Below the pieces are notes generated by a model. That model made no database searches. It had not been told where the DNA came from and worked only from the letters and a program-made list of their open reading frames with translations. From Cytophagaceae bacterium (GTDB lineage: Bacteria > Bacteroidota > Bacteroidia > Cytophagales > Spirosomataceae): 64,000 nucleotides of DNA. Every line of letters starts with the position of its first letter. The first letter of the stretch is position 1. The stretch covers positions 149,159 through 213,158 of the forward strand of contig JAIXOL010000058.1 of NCBI GenBank assembly GCA_027486845.1. The letters run 5' to 3'. A program made the translations under genes and the position numbers. Positions 9,674 through 17,988 of this stretch are shown piece after piece.

Positions 9674-11008
9674 ATGAATTCACAAGAAAGTATCCCCACA
9701 TCTAAAGTTGCTCGTGCTACGCAATTTGCCAAAGCAGGCGTTAAAGTTGGCGGTAATTATATCAAGCATTATAGCAAAAAAATCTTTGACCCATCACTCA
9801 CGAAAGAGCAATTACACCAAGACAATGCCACTGATGTATATGATACACTCAGCAATTTGAAAGGAAGTGCATTGAAGGTAGCTCAAATGATGAGTATGGA
9901 TAAAAACCTTTTGCCACGTGCTTATACCGACAAATTTGCCATGTCACAATATTCGGCACCGCCTTTGTCTGCACCTTTGGTTATCAAGACTTTTAAGAAA
10001 TATTTTGATAAATCGCCTTCGGATATGTTTGATAAGTTTGATTTGAAAGCCGAAAATGCCGCTTCAATCGGACAAGTGCATAAAGCTGAAAAAAATGGCA
10101 AAAAATTGGCCGTTAAAATTCAATATCCAGGTATTGCTGATAGTATTAGTTCAGATTTGAAAATGGCTCGTCCGTTGGCAGTGCAACTATTGAACCTAAA
10201 TGATGCTGAAATTGACCGATATTTCAAAGAAGTTGAAGAAAAGTTGCTCGAAGAATCGAATTATGATTTAGAATTGCAGCGTTCGGTCGAAATTACAAAT
10301 GCTTGTAGTCATATTCCAGATTTGTTTTTTCCGAAATATTACCCAGAATATTCGTCGAAAAGAATCTTGACAATGGATTGGATTGAAGGGCAACATTTGA
10401 AAGAGTTTTTAGATACAAATCCATCGCAGGAAGTGCGAAATCGAATTGGACAGGCACTTTGGGATTTCTATGATTATCAGATGCACACGCTTCGCCAAGT
10501 ACATGCTGACCCACATCCGGGAAATTTTTTAATGACTTCCGATGGCCGTTTAGGCGTAATAGATTTTGGCTGCGTTAAAGTGATTCCAGAAGATTATTAT
10601 GATAATTATTTTGCCTTAATAAACCCCGATACGCTACAAGACGAAGCTGAAATTCAGAGAATTTTTTGGGTTTTAGATTTTATTGTGGAAGAAGATTCAC
10701 CGAAAAATAGGGTATTTTTCTCAGATTTATTCAAGAAAATGATTGAATTACTTGGTCGTCCGTTTAACTCAAATACTTTTGATTTTGGACAAGCGGGTTA
10801 TGTTGATGAAATTTATAATTTCTTTGAATATGTTGCGAAATTACCAGAATTGAAAGATGCGAAGGCGGCACGTGGTTCGCAACATGGTTTGTACGTAAAT
10901 CGCACATATTTTGGACTTTATACAATTTTGAATGATTTGAAAGCCGAAATCAAAACCACTAAACCCGATTGGTTGACGCCTAAGCATTTGAAAGAGGAGT
11001 TGGTTTGA
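9674..11008 (+). CDS. ABC1/UbiB/AarF-type atypical kinase
   Basis: 444 residues. Features of the ABC1 protein-kinase-like fold: an N-terminal motif where KxGQ is expected, here KVAQMMSMD; the Ala-rich loop AASIGQVHKAE; the ATP-contact Lys in AVKIQYPG; an ExD-type NYDLEL; the catalytic loop HADPHPGNF; and the metal motif VIDFG. Members such as UbiB and COQ8 act as ATPases in ubiquinone or lipid metabolism. Bacteroidota make menaquinone, so the target here is open. It follows the TetR gene by 75 bases, probably in the same operon with the upstream MpaB-like oxygenase. The Ala in place of the usual Gly in KxGQ is notable. Confidence 0.88.
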   Translation: MNSQESIPTSKVARATQFAKAGVKVGGNYIKHYSKKIFDPSLTKEQLHQDNATDVYDTLSNLKGSALKVAQMMSMDKNLLPRAYTDKFAMSQYSAPPLSAPLVIKTFKKYFDKSPSDMFDKFDLKAENAASIGQVHKAEKNGKKLAVKIQYPGIADSISSDLKMARPLAVQLLNLNDAEIDRYFKEVEEKLLEESNYDLELQRSVEITNACSHIPDLFFPKYYPEYSSKRILTMDWIEGQHLKEFLDTNPSQEVRNRIGQALWDFYDYQMHTLRQVHADPHPGNFLMTSDGRLGVIDFGCVKVIPEDYYDNYFALINPDTLQDEAEIQRIFWVLDFIVEEDSPKNRVFFSDLFKKMIELLGRPFNSNTFDFGQAGYVDEIYNFFEYVAKLPELKDAKAARGSQHGLYVNRTYFGLYTILNDLKAEIKTTKPDWLTPKHLKEELV

Positions 11009-11041
11009 TGGTGATAATAAAATATTTATTTTGTTTACCCC

Positions 11042-11098
11042 GTAGAGACGTTGCCACAATGGAATTGCACTGCAATGCCATTGTGGCAACGTCTCTAC
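11042..11098. repeat. 57-bp near-perfect palindrome, also a likely terminator
   Basis: GTAGAGACGTTGCCACAATGG (11042-11062) pairs perfectly with 11078-11098, and the interior ATTGCA-C-TGCAAT pairs again, so nearly the whole 57 bp folds into one hairpin. It lies 34 bp after the ABC1 kinase stop and is followed by T-rich DNA. The core GAGACGTTGC recurs in degenerate form at 29380-29408 and 36656-36679, so this is a dispersed palindromic repeat family that may also end transcription. Confidence 0.75.
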
Positions 11099-11205
11099 TT
11101 TTTTATGCTAAATTCATTGCATAATTCGGCATTTTGGCTTTAGTTTGTTGATACTTTAAACCTATGTCATAGAGCAATTTAGAAAATTTCTCTACTTTAA
11201 AACTC

Positions 11206-13278
11206 ATGAAAAACTTTAAACTCTCGTTGGTGTTTTCTTGCTTCTGCATGACACTTTTTGCTCAGAAAAATGCCTCAATTGCTTCACCAAATAAGCAAAT
11301 TATACTAAAAATTGCGGTTGCCGAAAACGGTAATTTGTCGTATCAGGTTTCGTATAAAAACAAAGCTATCATTGAGTCATCAACACTTGGTTTTGCCCTG
11401 AAACGTCCCGAAATTATGCTGAATAAGTTTCAGCTTATAGGCGTAGATTCGAGCAGTGTCGATGAAACTTGGAAGCCAGTTTGGGGAGAAGTGAGTAGTA
11501 TTAGAAATAATTATAAACAGTTGATAGTCAAAGTAAAAGATAAATCAAAAGCTAAAAATTTATTAAATATCATTTTCCGAGTTTTTGATGATGGCGTAGG
11601 TTTTCGATATGATTTTCCGCAAGAATCGGCTGTTAAGCATTTTATTGTTAAAGACGAATTGACACAATTTAATCTCGCAGGAAATCATCAAACGTTTTGG
11701 ATTCCTGGCGATTATGATACTAATGAATATCTATATAATACCACTAAACTGAGCGAGATTGATGCCTTAAAAGCAGCAAAAAAAGAAACTGATATTGCCT
11801 TGCAAGCAGTTATTGGAGTAAACACAGTTCAAACGCCTTTGATGATGAAAACTGTAGATGGAATTTATATCAATATTCACGAAGCGGCTTTGCTGAATTA
11901 TCCAGCCATGAATATCACGCTTGATAAAGCAAATTTCACATTTACCTCACATTTAGTGCCTGATGCCGTTGGTAATAAAGCTTATTTGCAATCACCATTT
12001 CAAACACCGTGGCGAACAATTATTGTGAGCGATAAAGCCACCGAAATTCTTTCTTCAAAAACGATTTTGAACCTTAATGAGCCTTCAAAAATTACCGATG
12101 TTTCTTGGATAAAACCTCAGAAATTTATAGGAATGTGGTGGGAAATGCACGTTGGAAAATCGAATTGGTACAAAGAGGGAGGCAAACACGGAGCAAATAC
12201 TGAAAACGTAAAAAAATACATTGATTATGCCGCCAAACATGGTTTTGATGGAGTTTTGGTAGAAGGTTGGAATGAAGGCTGGGAAGATTGGTTTGGCAAT
12301 TGGAAAGAAAATGTGTTCGATTTTGTCACGCCTTACAGCGATTATAATATCGAAGAATTGACTGCTTATGCCAAAGCAAAGGGCGTGAAAATAATCATGC
12401 ACCACGAAACTTCGGGTGCGGCCACAAACTATGAGCGTCATTTCGATAAAGCATATAAATTTATGCAAGAACACAACATGAACACCGTGAAAACGGGCTA
12501 TGTTGGGCGAATAATTCCTCGTGGTGAGCATCATGATAGTCAATGGATGGTGAATCATTATCAGCGGGTGGCTGAAAAAGCAGCTGAGTACAAAATCATG
12601 GTGGAGGCTCACGAACCTGTCCATCCAACAGGTTTGCATCGCACTTACCCAAACTGGCTAGCCAACGAAGCTGCTCGTGGAAATGAGTTTAATAATGCCC
12701 CAAATCTTGGGCTTGTGCCAGAACACGAAACCATTCTGCCTTTCACAAGATTGATGGGCGGACCGATGGATTATACACCAGGTTTCTTTCATTTTCAACT
12801 CAATCAATATGATGCTACTCGCACTACTCGTGTGAAAACTACGCTTGCAAAACAATTGGCTTTATATGTAACGATGTACAGTCCGCTACAAATGGCGGGC
12901 GATTTTCCTGAAAATTTTGATAAATATTTAGATGCTTTTCAGTTCATAAAAGATGTGCCTGTTGATTGGGACGATACAAAAGTTTTAGAAGCCGAACCTG
13001 CTGATTTTATTTCAACCGTTCGTAAGCAAAAAGGAAAAGAAAATTGGTTTCTCGGTGCAATAACTGACGAAAATGCTCGAAAAACTACAATAAAACTTGA
13101 TTTCTTGGAAGAAAATATTAGTTATGAAGCTACAATTTATCAAGATGCCGACGATGCTGATTGGAAAACAAAGCCCGATGCTTATAAGATTGAGAAGAAG
13201 ATTGTTACTAAAAAAGATGTCTTGAATCTAAGCCTTGCCAAAGGTGGCGGTTGTGCGATTAGTTTGATGAAGTTGTAA
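11206..13278 (+). CDS. Glycoside hydrolase family 97, SusB-like alpha-glucosidase
   Basis: 690 residues with a signal peptide ending near FAQ at residue 20. The N-terminal beta-sandwich is followed by a (beta/alpha)8 barrel carrying GH97 hallmarks: VKTGYVG, RGEHHDSQWMVNHY, EAHEPVHPTGLHRTYPN, EHETILPFTRLMGGPMDYTPG. The VKTGYVG segment has Gly where retaining GH97 alpha-galactosidases carry the nucleophile Asp, so the enzyme should be an inverting, SusB-type alpha-glucosidase working through Glu residues. It would act in the periplasm on alpha-glucans or oligosaccharides. No SusC/SusD pair is adjacent, so it stands outside a classical polysaccharide utilisation locus. Confidence 0.9.
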   Translation: MKNFKLSLVFSCFCMTLFAQKNASIASPNKQIILKIAVAENGNLSYQVSYKNKAIIESSTLGFALKRPEIMLNKFQLIGVDSSSVDETWKPVWGEVSSIRNNYKQLIVKVKDKSKAKNLLNIIFRVFDDGVGFRYDFPQESAVKHFIVKDELTQFNLAGNHQTFWIPGDYDTNEYLYNTTKLSEIDALKAAKKETDIALQAVIGVNTVQTPLMMKTVDGIYINIHEAALLNYPAMNITLDKANFTFTSHLVPDAVGNKAYLQSPFQTPWRTIIVSDKATEILSSKTILNLNEPSKITDVSWIKPQKFIGMWWEMHVGKSNWYKEGGKHGANTENVKKYIDYAAKHGFDGVLVEGWNEGWEDWFGNWKENVFDFVTPYSDYNIEELTAYAKAKGVKIIMHHETSGAATNYERHFDKAYKFMQEHNMNTVKTGYVGRIIPRGEHHDSQWMVNHYQRVAEKAAEYKIMVEAHEPVHPTGLHRTYPNWLANEAARGNEFNNAPNLGLVPEHETILPFTRLMGGPMDYTPGFFHFQLNQYDATRTTRVKTTLAKQLALYVTMYSPLQMAGDFPENFDKYLDAFQFIKDVPVDWDDTKVLEAEPADFISTVRKQKGKENWFLGAITDENARKTTIKLDFLEENISYEATIYQDADDADWKTKPDAYKIEKKIVTKKDVLNLSLAKGGGCAISLMKL

Positions 13279-13298
13279 TGCAGATTCATTTTTTAGAC

Positions 13299-13306
13299 TA
13301 CTTTTG
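13299..13306 (+). promoter_or_regulatory. TAnnTTTG box before the 5'-nucleotidase gene
   Basis: TACTTTTG, 42 bases before the ATG at 13349 and 20 bases after the GH97 stop, matches the Bacteroidota -7 box. No clear -33 TTTG is seen at ideal distance. Confidence 0.4.
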
Positions 13307-13348
13307 TGAAAATTTAATACCATTTCATTGAAAAATTAATTACTAACC

Positions 13349-14881
13349 ATGAAAAAACTCTCTCTCCTCATTCTGCTTGTGGTAGTGTCGCTTGCTTGTC
13401 GAACAGTAAAGACATCAAAAAATAGCCAAAATGAAGTTTCGGTGACTTTCCTTCATCTCAATGATGTTTACGAAATTTCACCCCTTGATAATGGTAAAGT
13501 TGGAGGTATGGCTCGTGTAGCTACTGTCCGTAAAGATTTATTGAAAGAAAACCCAAATACTGTAACTGTTCTTTCGGGCGATTTTCTGAGTCCATCGGTA
13601 ATTGGCACACTTCGCTATGAAGGAAAGGGTATAAAAGGAAAACAGATGGTTGATGTGATGAACTCCGTTGGAGTAGATTGGGTTTGTTTGGGAAATCATG
13701 AGTTTGATTTAGACCAAAAAGATTTACAAGAACGCATCAACGAATCAAAGTTTAATTGGCTGAATACCAATGCTTTAGAGAAAGTAAAAGACGAATACGT
13801 ACCATTTGGAAAAGTAGTTGATGCTGCGAAAGTGCCTTTCTTAAAAACAACGATTTTGACATTCAAAAATGCCAAAGGCGATGATGTAAAAGTTGGAATG
13901 TTTGGTGTCTTATTGCCTTCAAATAAAAAAGATTTTGTTTTATATGAAGATTTCTTCGAGGCTGCCAAAAAGGCTTATGCCGAGTTAGAGCCAAAGTGTG
14001 ATTTTGTGGTCGGAATTACGCACCTCAACAAAGTTGATGATATAAAATTGGCGAAAATGCTTCCGAAAGTGAAGTTACTCATGGGCGGACACGACCACGA
14101 TAATATGAAAGAGCAAATCGGTAATGTAGTAATGGCAAAAGCCGATGCCAATGCCAAAAGTGTTTATATTCACCGAATTACCTTTAATAAAGGTACTGGT
14201 AAAATAGATGTCAAATCTGAATTAAAGAAAATAGACCATACAATTGCTGATGAACCTTCAACTGCTGCAGTTGTAAAAAAATGGGAAGATATTCAAGATG
14301 GAGCGTTTAAAGCAATTGGATTGAATAAAGATGAAGTAATTGCTGATTTGAAAGAGCCCCTTGATGGTCATGAAACTGTAGTGCGTAATAAGCAAGGTAA
14401 CATGGGAAGCATGATAAATAATGCTTTGTTGGCTTCTTCACCGAATAAGTTTGACTGTGCATTCTTCAATGGTGGTTCGATACGTATTGATGATAATGTT
14501 TCTGGAAAACTCACGCAGCTTGATGTACTTCGTATTTTGCCTTTTGGTGGAAAATTGGTTGAGATAAAAATTCGTGGACGCCTACTCGAAAAAGTGCTAC
14601 AAACTGGCTTAGAAAACAAAGGCAGTGGTGGTTATTTGCAATGGGAGAAAATTATCTACGATGAAGCTAAAAAAGAATGGAAAATCGACGGAAAACTGTT
14701 GGATGTGAACCAAGAATACAACATCATCACGAGTGATTTTCTGTTTTCTGGGAAAGAACGCAACCTAGGTTTCTTCACCAAACAAAACCCTGATGTGATT
14801 TCAATATTTGATACATTTCCCGAAAGCGATATCAGAAACGATATTCGTAAGGCTGTGATTGCTTATTTCAAGAAAAAATAA
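13349..14881 (+). CDS. 5'-nucleotidase/UshA-family metallophosphatase lipoprotein
   Basis: 510 residues. The N-terminus is a lipoprotein signal ending VVSLAC, with Cys at about residue 17. The N-terminal calcineurin-like metallophosphatase domain shows the di-metal motifs FLHLNDVYEI, GNHEFD, GITHLN and GGHDHD. The C-terminal nucleotidase domain (about 320-500) has FFNGGSIRID and the substrate-stacking region near the end. Members hydrolyse nucleoside 5'-phosphates or related phosphodiesters in the periplasm for phosphate and nucleoside scavenging. The gene is followed by a hairpin and then porQ on the same strand. Confidence 0.9.
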   Translation: MKKLSLLILLVVVSLACRTVKTSKNSQNEVSVTFLHLNDVYEISPLDNGKVGGMARVATVRKDLLKENPNTVTVLSGDFLSPSVIGTLRYEGKGIKGKQMVDVMNSVGVDWVCLGNHEFDLDQKDLQERINESKFNWLNTNALEKVKDEYVPFGKVVDAAKVPFLKTTILTFKNAKGDDVKVGMFGVLLPSNKKDFVLYEDFFEAAKKAYAELEPKCDFVVGITHLNKVDDIKLAKMLPKVKLLMGGHDHDNMKEQIGNVVMAKADANAKSVYIHRITFNKGTGKIDVKSELKKIDHTIADEPSTAAVVKKWEDIQDGAFKAIGLNKDEVIADLKEPLDGHETVVRNKQGNMGSMINNALLASSPNKFDCAFFNGGSIRIDDNVSGKLTQLDVLRILPFGGKLVEIKIRGRLLEKVLQTGLENKGSGGYLQWEKIIYDEAKKEWKIDGKLLDVNQEYNIITSDFLFSGKERNLGFFTKQNPDVISIFDTFPESDIRNDIRKAVIAYFKKK

Positions 14882-14887
14882 AAAAAT

Positions 14888-14920
14888 AGCTTATTCAATA
14901 GTATAATTATTGAATAAGCT
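14888..14920 (+). terminator. Hairpin between the 5'-nucleotidase gene and porQ
   Basis: A perfect 13-bp stem (14888-14900 with 14908-14920) with a 7-base loop begins 6 bases after the upstream stop and ends 7 bases before the porQ ATG. It could end the first transcript or lie in the leader of porQ. Confidence 0.55.
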
Positions 14921-14927
14921 TAACATT

Positions 14928-15926
14928 ATGAGAAATCTCGTACTGATATTAACTATGTTTTTTGTAGCATTTTCATCAAATGCACAAAATAGTTTTTCGT
15001 TTCTGAATATGCCTACCCACGCACGTATCAATGCTCTTGGTGGTATAAATGTATCCGTTTCAGGCCAAGATTTGAATTTTATTTCGTCTAATCCTGCTTT
15101 ACTAGATTCTTCCCAACGTGGACAAATCGGTCTTAGTTATTCGCCATATTTAGCACAAAGCAATTATTTGACACTCAATTATGTGCCTCAAATTCGCTCA
15201 AAAGGCACTTGGGCTTTTAGTTTACAAAATCTTCATTACGGTACATTTCAAGGAACCGATGCTGTCGGAAATTTAACAAACGAATTTTCGGCTAATGACT
15301 TCGTTGTGGCAGGCACTTACGCCCGAAAAGTAAAATATATAACATTTGGAGTATCGGCAAAATTGGTTGGCTCAGTGCTTGAGTCTTACAGTTCGGTGGC
15401 ACTCTTGACCGATTGGGGGGGGACCTTTCGGCATCCAGTTCACGAATTTACTATTGGCTTAGTGGCCAAAAATGTAGGTCATGTGTTGAAATCTTACGGT
15501 GCAATTCGCCCCGATATTCCTTTCGATTTACAACTCGGAGCTACATTCAAACCTAAATTCATGCCGGTGCGTTTTTCGCTTACAGGGCATCACTTATATG
15601 TTTTTGATATTGCTTTTGATAATATCGTATCAATCTATATTTTTGATGAGAAAGGCAGCAAAATTCAGAAGAAAATTTCAACTGCTGATAAGATTTCTCG
15701 CCATTTTGTAATAGGTACTGAACTACTCATTCACAAGAACTTTAATTTGCTTTTTTTTTTTTTTTTTCTTCGTCGTAAAGAATTACTCGTCAATGGTTTA
15801 GGCGGTGCTGCTGGATTCTCTTTTGGTGCAAGTCTTCGTATTAAAAAGATCGATTTATGTATTTCTCACGCTATGCTTACCGCTCCTAAAGGACAAACAA
15901 TATTTAGCTTTATTTGGCGTATGTAA
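14928..15926 (+). CDS. porQ: Type IX secretion system protein PorQ
   Basis: 332 residues from the ATG at 14928, which places a clean signal peptide (MRNLVLILTMFFVAFSSNAQ) at the start; an upstream TTG lies inside a hairpin and is rejected. The opening NSFSFLNMPTHARINALGG and the later SSNPALLD are typical of PorQ, an outer-membrane beta-barrel of the PorU/V/Q/Z attachment complex that processes and anchors T9SS cargo. Two homopolymers sit in the gene: eight G at 15415-15422 and 17 T at 15751-15767. The T run encodes Leu-Phe repeats where relatives have a stretch like RLGYNY before LRRKEL, with overall length kept. This may be a sequence error or a slippage site. Confidence 0.88.
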   Translation: MRNLVLILTMFFVAFSSNAQNSFSFLNMPTHARINALGGINVSVSGQDLNFISSNPALLDSSQRGQIGLSYSPYLAQSNYLTLNYVPQIRSKGTWAFSLQNLHYGTFQGTDAVGNLTNEFSANDFVVAGTYARKVKYITFGVSAKLVGSVLESYSSVALLTDWGGTFRHPVHEFTIGLVAKNVGHVLKSYGAIRPDIPFDLQLGATFKPKFMPVRFSLTGHHLYVFDIAFDNIVSIYIFDEKGSKIQKKISTADKISRHFVIGTELLIHKNFNLLFFFFFLRRKELLVNGLGGAAGFSFGASLRIKKIDLCISHAMLTAPKGQTIFSFIWRM

Positions 15927-16103
15927 TTGTCAATTTCTTGATATAATTCACTTGAAGCGTCGATAAATAATGCCAGGTTGTCGGATAAATATAAGGCATT
16001 TGTCAATCTGTCGATTTTTTTAGATGAGTTATATAATAACTATCAAAGATAAAGTTTGAACAATTAGTTTTGCTTTATAATTAGAACCTAAAAATTTATT
16101 TCA

Positions 16104-17381
16104 ATGATAAAAACATTTTTCACTTTGCCTCTCATACTGGTTAGTTTATGGGTCAATTTTGTAGCTAAAAATGAAAGCCAATCTTCAGAAATGACGATGT
16201 GTATGTCTGTCCCTACTGATGGAGTTTATCAAAAAAGCTCGCCCGATTACGATAATACTTATAGTATATTTGAAAACGATACTACAAAAGCTTATACAAT
16301 GCCATTGCTCGCCAAGACATCGAAAGGTGAAATAATGCTTTCATGGACAGAAAAAGACCTGCAAGGGAATACTTCATTTTGCATAGCTTTCTCGAAAGAT
16401 AATGGTAAGACTTTCGCTGAAAAGAAAATCATTTTTAGTAGTCCAGGAATTGGAAATAGTCGAATGATGCGTGCAAGAGTGCTTGCTAAAAAAGATGGTA
16501 GTTTGGTTGCTGTATTTATAAATAATTCTGCTCCACAAGCAGGTGGCAGTGGTAGAGGTGGTCGTTCGTCTAATATCGTATATTGTGTTTCGAAAGATAA
16601 TGGCTCAACCTGGACTTTACCAGCACCTGTTGATTCTGACCCAAAGCAAGGTATTGTTAGAGGTTTTTTTGATGCAATCGTGATGTCGAATGATGAAATT
16701 GCTGTTGTTTATCTGAAAGACGTTGCCAATAGCACAAAGCACGAAGAGCGTGATTTACGTTTGGTTGTTACTAAAAATGGTGTAATGCAACCAGAAAAAC
16801 TTATCGACCCTGTGGTCTGCGATTGTTGCCCAATCAATATGTTGATTGATGCCGATGGAGCTTTGAATGTAATTTATCGTGATAATAACGATAATATTAG
16901 AGATATGGCTCGAATGGTTTCGACCGATAACGGTGCTACTTTCTCGAAGCCTGAAATTATTCTTAACGATGGTTGGAAAATCAATGGATGCCCACATAGT
17001 GGAGCTGTTTCAACAACTTTCGGAAAGTCGGCTTTGGTGGCTTGGTTTTCGGGGACAGAAAGCAATTCGGGCGTAAGATTGGCCACTCGTGAAGGAAAAA
17101 AGCTATTTGTTTTGGATGATGCTTCGATAAAAAATCCTTACTTAGTTGAGTCATCGAAATCGGCTATAATACTATGGGAGCAAAATGCTGAAAATAGTAT
17201 ATCAAAGCTTGCGTATCGAAAAATAAATAACAATAAAGTCTCGGAAACTGCTTGGGTTGATGGTTCGGCAAATGCGACAAATTCGGTTGCGTTAACTGTT
17301 GATAATCAGATACTTGTGGCTTATGAGGTAAAACAAGCCAACAAAAGAAATACAATCAAATTAAGTTCACTTTCTATTTAA
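16104..17381 (+). CDS. Secreted BNR/sialidase-like beta-propeller protein with CxCC motif
   Basis: 425 residues with an N-terminal hydrophobic export signal. Asp-box repeats (SKDNGKTF, SKDNGSTW, STDNGATF) mark a six-bladed sialidase-type propeller. Between blades lie a cysteine cluster, VCDCCP, and about 60 residues later INGCPHSGA; together these recur in a widespread family annotated as exo-alpha-sialidase in Bacteroidota. The cysteines and His could bind a metal, but that is inference. I do not see the catalytic Arg triad of true sialidases with confidence, so enzymatic activity is unproven. The gene stands alone between porQ and hslU. Confidence 0.7.
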   Translation: MIKTFFTLPLILVSLWVNFVAKNESQSSEMTMCMSVPTDGVYQKSSPDYDNTYSIFENDTTKAYTMPLLAKTSKGEIMLSWTEKDLQGNTSFCIAFSKDNGKTFAEKKIIFSSPGIGNSRMMRARVLAKKDGSLVAVFINNSAPQAGGSGRGGRSSNIVYCVSKDNGSTWTLPAPVDSDPKQGIVRGFFDAIVMSNDEIAVVYLKDVANSTKHEERDLRLVVTKNGVMQPEKLIDPVVCDCCPINMLIDADGALNVIYRDNNDNIRDMARMVSTDNGATFSKPEIILNDGWKINGCPHSGAVSTTFGKSALVAWFSGTESNSGVRLATREGKKLFVLDDASIKNPYLVESSKSAIILWEQNAENSISKLAYRKINNNKVSETAWVDGSANATNSVALTVDNQILVAYEVKQANKRNTIKLSSLSI

Positions 17382-17830
17382 TTTATTTTGAATAAACCTA
17401 TTTTTTAATAAAAAATTTGCATTAAATTTATTGTTTTTGATAGCATTTATTTGTCTAAGTGGTCATAGGCACAGAGTAAATCGGTTTTGTGTTGGATAGC
17501 GGACATCTAATGCCATCATCGATATACCTTAAGTATGAGTAAATATTTAATATTGAAAGATTTCGGAAAATGTAGTTCGTAAATAAAATAAGGCTAAAAG
17601 TACTTGATATGTCAAAGATAAACCATCAAACTATGCGTTGCTTTAGAATGAATATTTTGTTTTCGTTCAAAAGCCAAAAGATGAAGAGCGATAAGTTTAT
17701 TTTTACACATAATTTTGTTCTTAATTATACTCGATAAAATCCTTTTGCATTGAAGTGGAATGCAAGAAATTATTGTAAAGCAATTTTTTTGAGTAAAAAC
17801 TTCTGCTAAAATTGAGGCATTATTTATCAG

Positions 17831-17864
17831 AAACAGCAACCATATTTGTGGGTGCTGTTTTTTT
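17831..17864 (+). terminator. Orphan rho-independent-like terminator
   Basis: AACAGC...GCTGTT with an inner ACC/GGT pairing and a bulged A is followed by a run of seven or more T on the plus strand. No coding gene ends here, so it may end a non-coding transcript. Confidence 0.5.
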
Positions 17865-17903
17865 ATGTTCAAATCTGAGACGCATAAACTTTCCATAATC
17901 TAT

Positions 17904-17933
17904 TTTGTTTTATCATAACGAAAGTTACCTTTG
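17904..17933 (+). promoter_or_regulatory. hslU promoter (TTTG - N18 - TACCTTTG)
   Basis: A -33 TTTG at 17904-17907 and a -7 TACCTTTG at 17926-17933 are spaced 18 bp apart, within the range known for Bacteroidota sigma-ABfr promoters. The box lies 56 bases before the hslU ATG. It is the best two-part promoter match in the window. Confidence 0.65.
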
Positions 17934-17988
17934 CAATTAATATTTAATCTAAAACTAAGCTTTTATTATAAAGCATTTTTCTGAAATA

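Larger units (their letters stand above)
17382..17988. other. 607-bp intergenic region before hslU
   Basis: There is no convincing protein gene on either strand; short open frames here lack family features. It contains an orphan terminator-like hairpin at 17831-17864 and the hslU promoter. The hairpin has no protein gene upstream closer than 450 bases, so a small RNA of unknown type is possible. Confidence 0.4.

Noticed and set aside
12085..12639. 184-codon minus-strand open frame inside the GH97 gene
   Set aside because: Antisense shadow of a well-supported glycosidase gene.
17612..17896. 94-codon minus-strand open frame upstream of hslU
   Set aside because: Low-complexity, no family features, crosses a terminator-like hairpin; treated as chance.
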